A program made the position numbers and the translations under genes. The notes under the pieces were generated by a model. The model saw only the letters and a list, made by a program, of their open reading frames with translations. It made no database searches and was not told the origin of the DNA. Shown here one piece after another: positions 1 through 8,474 of a DNA stretch of 64,000 bases. The stretch comes from CAIJXB01 sp964439595. GTDB taxonomy: Bacteria; Chlamydiota; Chlamydiia; Chlamydiales; Rhabdochlamydiaceae. Every line of letters begins with the position of its first letter. Position 1 is the stretch's first letter. The stretch lies in contig CAYTOK010000010.1 of the NCBI GenBank assembly GCA_964439595.1, positions 1 to 64,000 of the forward strand, in the 5' to 3' direction.

Positions 1-540
1 TTGGGAAAAACTCCTGTTTTAATACCAAAAGGAGTTGAAGTTACAGTATCTGGTGGAACTGTTTATGTAAAAGGACCTAAGGGTTCTTTGAGTGAGCCAT
101 TGAAAGAAGGCTTTTCTATAAGAATCGAGGCTGATCAGCTTTTTGTAGACATAAATGAGAAAGCGGAAGTCGCTCCTGCTTTTCAAGGGCTTATAAGAGC
201 TCTAGTTCGTAATATGCTAGAAGGTGTTTCAAAAGGATATGAAAAGAAGCTAACTCTTATTGGAGTAGGTTATAGAGCAACGGTTCAAGGACAGATGTTG
301 GATCTCCAACTTGGTTTTTCACATCCTACTCAAATCCCGATTCCTCAGGGAGTTCAGGTTGTTGTAGATAAGAGCACGATGATTTCGATTACCGGATTTG
401 ATAAGCAATGTGTGGGGCAGTTTGCCGCTTCTATACGTGCGATGAAACCCCCTGAGCCTTATAAAGGTAAAGGAATTAGGTACGAAAAAGAGCATGTGCG
501 TAAAAAAGCAGGAAAAGCTGCAAAAGGTAAAACAGGATAA
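1..540 (+). CDS. rplF: 50S ribosomal protein L6, 5'-truncated by the window edge
   Basis: Large-subunit protein L6, which binds 23S rRNA near the sarcin-ricin loop and the factor-binding site. The visible protein starts at Gly-Lys-Thr-Pro-Val and carries the usual duplicated L6 fold, ending in the basic tail after the PPEPYKGKGIRY motif. L6 proteins normally begin with Met-Ser-Arg and one more residue before Gly-Lys, so the TTG at position 1 is probably an internal Leu codon and about three codons lie outside the window. It is the first gene of a tight ribosomal run, with rplR following after 7 bases. Confidence 0.95.
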   Translation: MGKTPVLIPKGVEVTVSGGTVYVKGPKGSLSEPLKEGFSIRIEADQLFVDINEKAEVAPAFQGLIRALVRNMLEGVSKGYEKKLTLIGVGYRATVQGQMLDLQLGFSHPTQIPIPQGVQVVVDKSTMISITGFDKQCVGQFAASIRAMKPPEPYKGKGIRYEKEHVRKKAGKAAKGKTG

Positions 541-547
541 TTGGTAT

Positions 548-919
548 ATGGAAAGTAGATTAGCTAAACGTAAAGACCAGCGTGCTAGACGTGCTCGTAG
601 AGTGCGCAGCCAGACAAGAGGGACAGCTTTTAAACCTCGCATGAGTGTAATGAAGTCTAATAAACATTTGTCTGTTCAGGTAATTGATGATGAAGCTGGT
701 GTGACTTTATTTAGCGCAAGCACGATGTCGGCAGATATGGTTTCTCTTCAATTGGGAAAAAAATCAAAAGAAGCAGCACGTAAGCTTGGGCTAAAGATCG
801 CAGAAAGTGCGAAAAAAATCAATATCAGCACAGTTGTTTTTGATAGAGGGTACAATAAGTATCATGGTCTCTTGGCTGAACTTGCGAATTCTGCAAGAGA
901 AGCAGGATTACAATTTTAG
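548..919 (+). CDS. rplR: 50S ribosomal protein L18
   Basis: L18 binds 5S rRNA in the central protuberance. The 123-residue protein has a basic N-terminus (SRLAKRKDQRARRARR) and the usual C-terminal GYNKYHGLLAELANSAREAG motif. The frame stays open upstream to 494, but that stretch overlaps rplF and has no L18 homology. ATG 548 gives the normal length. It is co-transcribed between rplF and rpsE. Confidence 0.95.
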   Translation: MESRLAKRKDQRARRARRVRSQTRGTAFKPRMSVMKSNKHLSVQVIDDEAGVTLFSASTMSADMVSLQLGKKSKEAARKLGLKIAESAKKINISTVVFDRGYNKYHGLLAELANSAREAGLQF

Positions 920-934
920 GGCAATAGAGGAAAA

Positions 935-1444
935 ATGAAGCAAAAAAAAAGTGCTAGTCATAAAGCAGAAGATTTTGATAGCAAGTTCGAAGACAAAGTC
1001 CTTTATATCAATCGATGTTCAAAAGTAGTAAAGGGCGGAAGAAAATTTAGTTTTTCAGCGCTCATTCTAGTAGGGGATGGTCAAGGAAATATAGGTTTTG
1101 GTTTTGCGAAGTCAAATGAAGTTTCTGATGCAATTCGCAAAGGGACTGAAGCGGCAAAGAAAAATGTATTTTCTTTTGAAAGGGAAGGAACAACAATTCC
1201 TCACTCAATCTCTGTAGAGTGGGATGGAGCTAGAGTTCTTTTAAGACCAGCTCCTGCTGGAACAGGTGTAATTGCAGGATCTAAAGTCCGATCTGTTTTG
1301 GAATTGGGTGGCGTTATGGATGTGGTGGCAAAAAGTTCGGGATCGAACAACCCACTTAACCAAGTAAGAGCTACTCTTAAAGCATTAAGCTCCTTAAAAA
1401 ATAGAGCTGAGACAATGAAAAAAAGAGGTAGGGAGGTTCTATGA
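935..1444 (+). CDS. rpsE: 30S ribosomal protein S5
   Basis: S5 sits at the mRNA entry side of the small subunit and affects decoding accuracy. The 169-residue protein has the N-terminal double-stranded-RNA-binding fold (GGRKFSFSALILVGDG) and the C-terminal domain with PAPAGTGVIAG and ELGGVMDVVAKSSGSNNPLN. AGAGGAAAA lies just before the ATG. Its stop overlaps the rplO start (ATGA), which suggests translational coupling. Confidence 0.97.
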   Translation: MKQKKSASHKAEDFDSKFEDKVLYINRCSKVVKGGRKFSFSALILVGDGQGNIGFGFAKSNEVSDAIRKGTEAAKKNVFSFEREGTTIPHSISVEWDGARVLLRPAPAGTGVIAGSKVRSVLELGGVMDVVAKSSGSNNPLNQVRATLKALSSLKNRAETMKKRGREVL

Positions 1445-1899
1445 TAACTTTATCAACACTAGAAAATACACATAGGCCTGCTGCTAAAGTACAAAGAGTA
1501 GGTAGAGGGTACGGCTCTAAAAGAGGTAAAACCTGCGGAAGAGGTTCTAAAGGAGACAAGGCGCGCTCTGGATATAAGAGACGTTATGGTCTCGAGGGAG
1601 GCCAGTTACCTCTTTATAGAAAAATCCCTTGTCGTGGATTTACCAATGGTAGATTTAAGTCTAAGGTTTTTGCTTTGAACTTACAAGATATTGATAGAAT
1701 GTTTACTGATGGAGACGTAGTTTCTTTTGACTCTTTATACTTAAAGGGAATTGTAACTCAAAAATATCTAGGAGGTTTTAAACTTCTTGGATTGGGTGAA
1801 CTTACTAAAAAAGTAGAAATTATTGCTAGTGCAATTTCTGAAGAAGCACAGAAGAAACTATCCGCAAAAGGCATTGTTTTCAGCATCATTGGTAGCTAA
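1441..1899 (+). CDS. rplO: 50S ribosomal protein L15
   Basis: L15 is a late-assembling 23S rRNA-binding protein. The basic, glycine-rich N-terminal arm (RVGRGYGSKRGKTCGRGSKG) and the GGQLPLYRKIPCRGF motif are diagnostic. At 152 residues it is close to the usual length. It starts inside the rpsE stop. In the spc order, rpmD (L30) often lies between S5 and L15, but here they abut, so L30 is absent from this position. Confidence 0.96.
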   Translation: MITLSTLENTHRPAAKVQRVGRGYGSKRGKTCGRGSKGDKARSGYKRRYGLEGGQLPLYRKIPCRGFTNGRFKSKVFALNLQDIDRMFTDGDVVSFDSLYLKGIVTQKYLGGFKLLGLGELTKKVEIIASAISEEAQKKLSAKGIVFSIIGS

Positions 1900-2027
1900 A
1901 GTAGCAAGAGGCGTGTTCTTGCGAAAGGGACACTTCGGCGCGGGAGAGATCGCGCCTATTTTTAACATATTAAAGGGCGGCGCTTATTCTCTTCTCGTAA
2001 GATAAGAGTTTTTTCGCTGATATTAAA

Positions 2028-3401
2028 ATGATTGAAGGAATAAAAAAAATCTTTTCCATTCCGGAACTAAAAAGTAAGATATTTTTTACTTTGCTAGTTC
2101 TTGCCGTTTGCAGAGTTGGCGCCTATGTTCCTGTCCCCGGGATTAACGCATCAGTGGCTATTGAGCTATTTAAAAGTGTAACCGGAGCAGGGCAGAACTT
2201 ATTTCAACTTATGGATGTGTTTTCGGGTGGCGCTTTTGCTCAAATGACTGTGTTTGCTTTGGGAGTTATGCCTTATATTTCTGCAAGTATTATGATGCAA
2301 CTTATAATGGCTTTGTCTCCCTCTTTGCAAAGAGAGATTAAAGAAAATCACGAGGCCGGAAAAAGGAAGTTAAGTAAATGGACAAGGCTTTTGACCATTA
2401 TACTTGCTTTTTTTCAAGCAGGTCTTTACGCGAAGTATGCATATCAACTAAACATTTCTAATCCAGGAATTATAGTACAGGGCATAGCAGATACGCTTGT
2501 TTTCGGTTTCCCATTGCTTTTTTGTGGAATAGTAATGTTTACAATGACAGCTGGAACGGTTCTTTTGATGTGGCTCGGAGAGCAGATTAGTGAAAAAGGT
2601 GTTGGTAATGGTATTAGTTTAATTATTACTCTTGGTATTTTATCATCTCTTCCTAGAACAATAGGATCTATTATAGGGCAACTTAATTTAGATTCACAAG
2701 AAGTTGGGCAACTGTCTTTTACTTCTTTGATTGTTTTATCAGGTGTATTTGTTTCTGTTGTTGTGGGTACCATTTTAATTATTCAAGGACAAAGGAAAAT
2801 TCCTTTACAATATGCGAGAAGGGTGGTTGGTGCAGGGGCTTCTCAACAAGCTTCGAGTGCATATATTCCATTAAAAATTAATTATGCAGGGGTAATTCCT
2901 GTTATTTTTGCCAGTTCTCTTTTAATGTTTCCTGCGACGATTGCCCAGTTTTTAGGTCAAGGGTCTTGGGTTAGCAGTATTGTAGGGATGTTATCTCCAG
3001 GCGGTAGTTTGTATACGGTTTTATATGTGATTTTAATTTTATTTTTTACCTATTTTTGGACAGCTACGCAGTTTCATCCAGAGCAAATAGCATCTGACAT
3101 GAAAAAAAATGGAGCTTTTATTCCAGGAATTCGTCAAGGGAAGCCTACTCAAGAATATCTTGAGTCGACAATGAGTAGAATTACCTTTGCAGGAGCTGTA
3201 TTCCTTGCATTAATTGCTATTTTGCCTATTTTAATAGGGAAGTTACTTTCTGTAGATCAAACGATTGCGTATTTCTTCGGAGGAACATCTTTACTTATTT
3301 TAGTGGGTGTTGTTTTAGATACAACAAAGCAGATAGAGTCGCATTTACTGATGCGTAGGTATGAAGGTTTTATGAAAAAAGGCAAGTTAAGAGGTCGGTA
3401 A
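2028..3401 (+). CDS. secY: Preprotein translocase subunit SecY
   Basis: SecY forms the protein-conducting channel of the Sec translocon in the inner membrane. The 457-residue protein starts with the cytoplasmic amphipathic segment (IPELKSKIFFTLLVL) and shows the plug region (FSGGAFAQMTVFALGVMPYISASI) and about ten membrane segments. The conserved loop GMKxxGxxIPGIRxGKPT appears as MKKNGAFIPGIRQGKPT. About 130 bases separate it from rplO. It would insert the many signal-peptide proteins of this window, including the Rhs protein. YajC (59672) is an accessory partner of the same machine. Confidence 0.97.
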   Translation: MIEGIKKIFSIPELKSKIFFTLLVLAVCRVGAYVPVPGINASVAIELFKSVTGAGQNLFQLMDVFSGGAFAQMTVFALGVMPYISASIMMQLIMALSPSLQREIKENHEAGKRKLSKWTRLLTIILAFFQAGLYAKYAYQLNISNPGIIVQGIADTLVFGFPLLFCGIVMFTMTAGTVLLMWLGEQISEKGVGNGISLIITLGILSSLPRTIGSIIGQLNLDSQEVGQLSFTSLIVLSGVFVSVVVGTILIIQGQRKIPLQYARRVVGAGASQQASSAYIPLKINYAGVIPVIFASSLLMFPATIAQFLGQGSWVSSIVGMLSPGGSLYTVLYVILILFFTYFWTATQFHPEQIASDMKKNGAFIPGIRQGKPTQEYLESTMSRITFAGAVFLALIAILPILIGKLLSVDQTIAYFFGGTSLLILVGVVLDTTKQIESHLLMRRYEGFMKKGKLRGR

Positions 3402-3511
3402 GTAATAAATTTATCGAATTTGAGTTCCTAAGACTTGTAAATTAATAGATCGTTTGTTAAATTTTACAGTCGCTTCGATGTGACTAGATTTTAAATAGAG
3501 GAAAAAAGAGC

Positions 3512-3880
3512 ATGCCACGAGTTAATGGGGTAGATATCCCTGATAGCAAACGTTTAGAGGTAAGCCTAACGTATCTTTATGGAGTAGGAAGAAAACTTTC
3601 CAAAGAGATTATCGTAAAACTTGGCTTAAACCCAAATATGAGAGCGAGTACTCTTACGGAAGATCATATTGCAAAAATCAATGCGATGTTGCAGTCTGAG
3701 TATGTCGTAGAGGGAGACCTACGAAGAAAGGTACAAAATAATATAAAGCGATTAATTAGCATTCATTCATACAGAGGACAGAGACATCGGATGGGATTAC
3801 CGGTTAGAGGTCAAAGAACCCGTACAAATGCTAGGATTCGTAAAGGTAAACGAAAAACAGTTGCTAATAAGAAGAAATAA
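3512..3880 (+). CDS. rpsM: 30S ribosomal protein S13
   Basis: S13 is a head protein of the small subunit that contacts 23S rRNA and P-site tRNA. It shows the helix-two-turn-helix start (MPRVNGVDIPDSKRLEVSLT) and the basic C-terminus with SYRGQRHRMGLPVRGQRTRTNAR. A GAGG motif precedes the ATG. The 110-base gap after secY could hold a promoter, but I could not define one. Confidence 0.97.
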   Translation: MPRVNGVDIPDSKRLEVSLTYLYGVGRKLSKEIIVKLGLNPNMRASTLTEDHIAKINAMLQSEYVVEGDLRRKVQNNIKRLISIHSYRGQRHRMGLPVRGQRTRTNARIRKGKRKTVANKKK

Positions 3881-3898
3881 CATAGAGGAGTTTAGGTT

Positions 3899-4318
3899 TT
3901 GGCTAAACAAGATAATCAAAAGCAAGTCGCAAAAAAGACAAATGTTAAAGTAAGAAAAAAGATTACTAGAACAATTCCTAGTGGACTCGTGTTCGTAAAA
4001 GCAACTTTTAACAATACGATTGTCTCTATCACAGATCTCGCAGGCAATGTTGTTTCCTGGGCTTCTGCAGGTAAGGTAAATTTTTCTGGATCTCGTAAGT
4101 CTTCTGCTTATGCAGCAACAGTTGCAGCTCAAGATGCTGCAACCACGGCCATGGCTCTTGGCATGAAAGAGGTTGAAGTGAATTTGTCAGGTCCCGGGGC
4201 AGGACGAGAGTCTGCTGTTCGAGGCCTTCAAAGTTCCGGTCTTGGAATCACAATTATTCGTGACACAACACCGGTTCCTCATAATGGATGCCGTCCAAGA
4301 AAAAGAAGAAGGGTGTAG
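3899..4318 (+). CDS. rpsK: 30S ribosomal protein S11
   Basis: S11 lines the platform near the mRNA exit. It carries the typical FNNTIVSITDLAGNVVSWASAG and RKSSAYAATVAAQDAA motifs and ends in the conserved DTTPVPHNGCRPRKRRRV tail. Translation most likely starts at TTG 3899, with TAGAGGAG upstream. The N-terminal lysine-rich extension of about 20 residues is ordinary for S11. Confidence 0.96.
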   Translation: MAKQDNQKQVAKKTNVKVRKKITRTIPSGLVFVKATFNNTIVSITDLAGNVVSWASAGKVNFSGSRKSSAYAATVAAQDAATTAMALGMKEVEVNLSGPGAGRESAVRGLQSSGLGITIIRDTTPVPHNGCRPRKRRRV

Positions 4319-4366
4319 AGTCATCTTTTTATGCGAGATTAAGTAAATTCTATAGGAGAATCGGTT

Positions 4367-5461
4367 ATGGCAGTTGTTTATGGCAATTTCGAGTTGCCAA
4401 GTAAGATCAAATTGAGCGAATCAAGCAAGTTCTTTGCAAGATTCATCGCAGAGCCTTTTGAAAGGGGATTTGGGCATACATTAGGGAACGCTCTTAGAAG
4501 AATTATGCTTACATCTCTGGAAGCTCCGGCAATTATTTCCGTTAAAATCGAGGGTGTTTCCCATGAATATATGGCGGTTGAAGGAATTATAGAAGATATG
4601 ACTCATATTATTCTGAATTTGAAGGGAGCTCTTTTGAGAAAATTACCTTCAGATGAAGAGTCTTATTCTAGAGAGACAAAGGTAGTATCTAAAACACTAG
4701 ATATTACACAAGACATGATAGAAAAAGGTGGGGGACAGTACGTTGTCACGTTGAAGGATGTCGCAGGAGGATCTGTATTTGAAGTAGTAAATCCTGAAAT
4801 GAAAATTTTCACTGTGACCAAGCCTATGACTCGTAGGGTGGATTTAAAAGTGGCTATTGGTAGAGGATATGTTCCTTCAGAAAGGCATCAAATCGAAGAG
4901 AAATTAGTTGATGAAATTGTAATTGACTCTGCTTTTTCTCCTGTTAAGCATGTGAACTACTTTGTAGAAAATACTCGAGTAGGTCAAGATACAGACTATG
5001 ACAGGTTAATTTTAGAAGTAACCACAGACGGAAGAGTAAAGCCAGAAGAAGCTCTTATGTTTGCCACTCAAATTGGTGTATTACATTTTCAGATTTTTGA
5101 TCAACTTAGAGTTCACACACTAGTATTTGATCAGGGAGAGTCTGAGGCTAATACAGATAGAGATGCTTTAATGCAAAAGCTTTCTCTTAAAATTAATGAA
5201 ATAGAGCTTTCTGTTAGATCGACAAACTGTCTTTCAGGAGCAAATATTGATACTATTGCAGAGCTCGTTATTATGCCTGAAATGGAAATGCTTAAATTTA
5301 GAAATTTTGGTAAAAAATCTTTAAATGAAATAAAAGCCAAGTTGGATGAGATGAATCTATACTTAGGAATGGACCTTTCTAAGGTGGGTATCAACCGAGA
5401 CAACGTAAAAGAAGTAATACAAGATTATTTAACTCAAAAAGCAGGAAGTGAAATCGTATGA
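4367..5461 (+). CDS. rpoA: DNA-directed RNA polymerase subunit alpha
   Basis: The alpha subunit nucleates RNA polymerase assembly and its C-terminal domain contacts UP elements and activators. The 364-residue protein has the dimerisation region (FERGFGHTLGNALRRIMLTS), the second N-terminal subdomain (GRGYVPSE), and a C-terminal domain with LSVRSTNCL and FGKKSLNEIKAKL. AGGAG lies before ATG 4367. The stop overlaps the rplQ start (ATGA), so the two are translationally coupled. Confidence 0.97.
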   Translation: MAVVYGNFELPSKIKLSESSKFFARFIAEPFERGFGHTLGNALRRIMLTSLEAPAIISVKIEGVSHEYMAVEGIIEDMTHIILNLKGALLRKLPSDEESYSRETKVVSKTLDITQDMIEKGGGQYVVTLKDVAGGSVFEVVNPEMKIFTVTKPMTRRVDLKVAIGRGYVPSERHQIEEKLVDEIVIDSAFSPVKHVNYFVENTRVGQDTDYDRLILEVTTDGRVKPEEALMFATQIGVLHFQIFDQLRVHTLVFDQGESEANTDRDALMQKLSLKINEIELSVRSTNCLSGANIDTIAELVIMPEMEMLKFRNFGKKSLNEIKAKLDEMNLYLGMDLSKVGINRDNVKEVIQDYLTQKAGSEIV

Positions 5462-5892
5462 GACATCGGAAGCATACCTTTAAGATAGGCCGTACGGGTT
5501 CCCACAACAGATGTATGATTGCTAATATGCTTAAGTCTTTAGTTGAGCATGAACGCATTGAAACTACTGTAACTAAAGCAAAAGAACTTAGAAGGCACGC
5601 AGATCGTTTGATCACGCTAGCAAAACAAAATACTCTTGCAGCTAGAAGACTGGCTGTTGCTAGAATGATGATTCGATTTAATTCTCTAACTCCTCAAGAG
5701 GCTAGAGAATTAAAAAATGATCCTTCTAGTACAGGTGCTTGTAATGGAGACCGTAAAGTAGTAGGCAAATTATTTACTGAATTGGCTGAGCGTTTTGCTG
5801 CTCGTCAAGGTGGGTATACTAGAATTATAAGGAAAGGACAAAGAGTGGGTGATAATGCCCCTACTTGTTATATTGAATATCTGAGTAACTAG
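5458..5892 (+). CDS. rplQ: 50S ribosomal protein L17
   Basis: L17 lies near the polypeptide exit tunnel. The start MRHRKHTFKIGRTGSHNRCM and the motif ERIETTVTKAKELRRHADRLITLAK are diagnostic. The protein has 144 residues. It is the last gene of the alpha operon, with a strong hairpin terminator about 12 bases after its stop. Confidence 0.97.
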   Translation: MRHRKHTFKIGRTGSHNRCMIANMLKSLVEHERIETTVTKAKELRRHADRLITLAKQNTLAARRLAVARMMIRFNSLTPQEARELKNDPSSTGACNGDRKVVGKLFTELAERFAARQGGYTRIIRKGQRVGDNAPTCYIEYLSN

Positions 5893-5903
5893 TTTTTATC
5901 TGT

Positions 5904-5936
5904 AAAAATCGCCCTTTTCATGAAGGGCGATTTTTA
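5904..5936 (+). terminator. Rho-independent terminator after rplQ
   Basis: AAAAATCGCCCTT, a short loop, then AAGGGCGATTTTT: a GC-rich hairpin followed by a T-run. It ends the ribosomal-protein/rpoA transcript and separates it from gapA. Confidence 0.9.
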
Positions 5937-6051
5937 TTTTAGTCTTTTTAAGAATCTCTTTTTTTTCTGTCTTTACTTTCTTCGAAAACTCCTTTATGAT
6001 CGCAGTCAGTGTGAAATTACTTCGTTTGTAGGTTTTTTAGGAGGGGGGATT

Positions 6052-7065
6052 GTGCGTATTAAGGCTGTTATAAATGGATTTGGGCGTATTGGGCGATTAG
6101 TTTTTAGAATTATTGAGGAAAAATACAGTCAGGACATTGAAATAGTAGCTGTGAACGATCTAGTTCCTCCTGATAATTTAGCATATTTATTAAAATATGA
6201 TTCGATTCATGGGAAATTTCAAGGTGAAATTTCTTCGGACTCAGAATGTTTGATTGTAAACGGTAAGAAAATAAAGGTTTTTTCTGAAAAAGATCCTTTA
6301 GCATTGCCTTTACATGATTTGGGAGTGGATTTTGTAGTAGAATCTACAGGAAGGTTTACTGAAGTACTTGAAGCAGAAAAACTACTTCAAGCCGGGGCTA
6401 AAAGGGTAATTATTACAGCTCCTGCAAAAGGTGATGTTCCCACGTTTGTTATGGGAGTTAATGAGAAAAAATATAATCCTTCAACTGATTATATTGTGTC
6501 CAACGCCTCTTGTACGACAAATTGTTTAGCGCCTCTTGTAAAGGTCTTATTAGATAATTTTGGTATAGAAGAAGGATTAATGACGACTGTTCACTCTATA
6601 ACATCTTCTCAACCTACAGTAGATGGCCCATCTAAGAAAGATTGGAGAGGTGGAAGAGCCGCAAGCATTAATATCATTCCTTCCTCAACAGGAGCTGCCA
6701 AGGCTGTGGCTTTGTGCATTCCTGAAGTAAAAGGAAGGTTAACAGGAATGGCTTTAAGAGTTCCTACAGCAGATGTTTCTGTAGTAGATCTAACAGTTCG
6801 TCTTGCTAAAGATACGTCGTATGAAGAGATTTGTGAGGCGATGAAAGAAGCCTCAAAGACAAATCTTAAAGGTATTTTAGGGTTTTGTGAAGAAGAAGTT
6901 GTATCGAGTGATTTTATTGGAGATGCTCGTTCTTGCATTTTTGATGCAAAAGCCGGTGTAGCTTTGAATTCTCGATTTTATAAACTTGTTGCCTGGTATG
7001 ACAACGAAATGGGATATTCTCATAGAGTTGTTGATTTAATTAAATACATGGCAGATAAAAAATAA
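6052..7065 (+). CDS. gapA: Glyceraldehyde-3-phosphate dehydrogenase
   Basis: Glycolytic enzyme that oxidises glyceraldehyde 3-phosphate to 1,3-bisphosphoglycerate with NAD. It shows the Rossmann start (RIKAVINGFGRIGRLVFR), the active-site Cys in SNASCTTNCLAP, the substrate loop THSITSSQ and the C-terminal WYDNEMGYSHRVVDL. I chose GTG 6052, giving 337 residues, because TAGGAGGGGGG precedes it and homology starts there. The frame is open to 5920, but that would translate the rplQ terminator. Placement after rplQ matches the Chlamydia order. Confidence 0.95.
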   Translation: MRIKAVINGFGRIGRLVFRIIEEKYSQDIEIVAVNDLVPPDNLAYLLKYDSIHGKFQGEISSDSECLIVNGKKIKVFSEKDPLALPLHDLGVDFVVESTGRFTEVLEAEKLLQAGAKRVIITAPAKGDVPTFVMGVNEKKYNPSTDYIVSNASCTTNCLAPLVKVLLDNFGIEEGLMTTVHSITSSQPTVDGPSKKDWRGGRAASINIIPSSTGAAKAVALCIPEVKGRLTGMALRVPTADVSVVDLTVRLAKDTSYEEICEAMKEASKTNLKGILGFCEEEVVSSDFIGDARSCIFDAKAGVALNSRFYKLVAWYDNEMGYSHRVVDLIKYMADKK

Positions 7066-7105
7066 TTTTTATGCAAAAAAATGCATTAATCAATTTAAAC
7101 AATGG

Positions 7106-7843
7106 ATGTGTTTTGTGAATTTTACTCGTGAACCTATTATTGAAACAATTCTATCGCCTAAGGATGGGTATAAGTTGTGCATTAAAAACAGCAAAATTGC
7201 GGAATCCGAAGAGCTGTTTGTTGATGTTGTAGAAGTTGTTTCGTTTGGCCATGCGTTCTTTTTTCGTGGACAGGAAAGGCCTAAGCCTTTTTTAGTCCCA
7301 GTTTCTGATTATGAAATCTTTGAAGTCAAAGAAACGCGTGTTGTTCTTAAAAATGTATCGCATGATCGTAACATTAAAATCGGTGGTGGTAGAGAGGCTT
7401 TTGTAAAAGCTCCTAAAGAGCAGCCGGCTCCACGTGTAGAAGAGATTGTGCCTTTAGAGCAAGGTGTTGTTGCTTCTGCTGAAGAAGCTGCTCCTGTTGA
7501 AGTGAAAACAGACAAGAAAAGAGATCGTCGTAGAAATAGACGTAGACGTTTGGCTGAAGAAAGAAGAGAGCTTGCAGACAAGGATAAGTCAGAAGAGGTT
7601 TCTTCGGAGTCTGAGGATGTTGTCGAGTCGGATGGAGTAGAAGAGGTGAAGGTTTCTTCTGCTATGTTTGCGCATCTTCTTCCTCCGCCTCCTACGCTTA
7701 TTTCAGAAAAGTTAAATAAGATGAAAGAGAAAGAAAGAGAGCTTGCTGAGGCTGCTGCTAATTTAGCTGAAGTTGTCTCTGAGCCGGTTCCTGTTTTAGA
7801 AGCAGAGGAGGTTTCTTCTAAGGAAGAAGAGTTTTTTACTTAA
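7106..7843 (+). CDS. Conserved chlamydial-type hypothetical protein with basic and acidic low-complexity tail
   Basis: No enzymatic family is recognised. Residues 1-110 look globular and beta-rich. After that comes a Pro/Ala/Glu-rich stretch, a very basic patch near 147-165 (KKRDRRRNRRRRLAEERR), an acidic Ser/Glu run and a final helical acidic segment. In C. trachomatis the gene next to gapA is also a hypothetical protein (CT504), so this may be its counterpart. That is inferred from position only. The basic patch could bind nucleic acid. The start could also be GTG 7115. No clear Shine-Dalgarno motif is visible. Confidence 0.75.
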   Translation: MCFVNFTREPIIETILSPKDGYKLCIKNSKIAESEELFVDVVEVVSFGHAFFFRGQERPKPFLVPVSDYEIFEVKETRVVLKNVSHDRNIKIGGGREAFVKAPKEQPAPRVEEIVPLEQGVVASAEEAAPVEVKTDKKRDRRRNRRRRLAEERRELADKDKSEEVSSESEDVVESDGVEEVKVSSAMFAHLLPPPPTLISEKLNKMKEKERELAEAAANLAEVVSEPVPVLEAEEVSSKEEEFFT

Positions 7844-7874
7844 AACTCTTGCGTTTTATTCGCTACGTGTTTAA

Positions 7875-7904
7875 AATCCCTTAGTAATTCCGTATTAAGG
7901 GATT
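7875..7904 (+). repeat. Inverted repeat directly 5' of tRNA-Leu
   Basis: AATCCCTTA and TAAGGGATT form a 9-bp stem around a 12-base loop, ending one base before the tRNA. There is no T-run, so a simple terminator is unlikely. It might serve tRNA 5' processing, or end the upstream gene weakly. Confidence 0.45.
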
Positions 7905-7905
7905 C

Positions 7906-7988
7906 GCTCGGATGGTGGAATGGTAGACACTGGAGACTTAAAATCTCCTGGGGGCAACCCCGTGCAGGTTCGACTCCTGTTCTGAGCA
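7906..7988 (+). tRNA. tRNA-Leu (anticodon UAA)
   Basis: Class II tRNA. The acceptor stem is GCTCGGA with TCTGAGC. The anticodon stem GGAGA/TCTCC encloses CTTAAAA, placing TAA at 34-36. There is a long variable arm (GGGGG-CAA-CCCC) and a T-arm with TTCGACT. The discriminator is A at 7988 and CCA is not encoded. A terminator follows, and an IS200-type remnant lies just downstream. Confidence 0.95.
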
Positions 7989-8015
7989 ATGATTTATAAT
8001 CAACTATTTAAGTAA

Positions 8016-8047
8016 AACCGGTTCGCTTCAAAGAACCGGTTATTTTC
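8016..8047 (+). terminator. Rho-independent terminator after tRNA-Leu
   Basis: AACCGGTTC and GAACCGGTT pair perfectly over 9 bp, followed by a T-rich ATTTTC. It probably ends the tRNA transcript. Confidence 0.8.
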
Positions 8048-8085
8048 TAAGTGCTCCAATTTATTCCATTTATTTAAATCAAGCC

Positions 8086-8178
8086 TTATGGTCTCCTAGC
8101 TATTTTGCAAGAAGCTGCTGAGGAGCTTTCATCGACATTATTCGCGAATATATCGAGCAGCAACAAGACCCTTCTTAA
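8086..8178 (+). pseudogene. Remnant of an IS200/IS605-family TnpA transposase (C-terminus only)
   Basis: In frame from 8086, the translation reads LWSPSYFARSC, stop, GAFIDIIREYIEQQQDPS, stop. The LWSPSYF and IIREYIEQQ motifs are typical of the last 35 residues of TnpA (Y1 HUH transposase). The TGA at 8119-8121 replaces what is usually a Gly codon. Nothing of the catalytic part remains. An imperfect hairpin at 8231-8254, flanked by CACAC/GTGTG, may be the right-end structure of the same element. Confidence 0.7.
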
Positions 8179-8230
8179 CCTAAAAATAACAGCTGCCATA
8201 ACTTGTGACAGAAAATAGAAGAGGCACACT

Positions 8231-8254
8231 AACTCCGCCCTCAGGGACGAAGTT
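8231..8254 (+). repeat. Imperfect hairpin, possible right end of the IS200/IS605 remnant
   Basis: AACTCCGCCCT and AGGGACGAAGTT pair with two mismatches. Outer CACAC (from 8225) and GTGTG (to about 8262) extend the stem. IS200/IS605 ends are recognised as subterminal hairpins. The position about 50 bases after the TnpA remnant stop fits, but the sequence alone does not prove it. Confidence 0.4.
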
Positions 8255-8474
8255 TGCGTGTGTCCGCAGGATCAATAAATAATTCCTACTTCTTTTTACG
8301 ATGCATTTCCGAAAACATTGTCATAAAAAATGTTGTAAAAAGGTTGTCGATATAGACTTTTTATGACATACAGAGGAAAAAGGTGTCGAAAAGATGAATT
8401 TAGGGAAAGGTAATTGGATAGGTTTAGTTGTTTTTTTTGCGCTTTATTTTTTTTACCTAGAAGGAGATGAAGTA

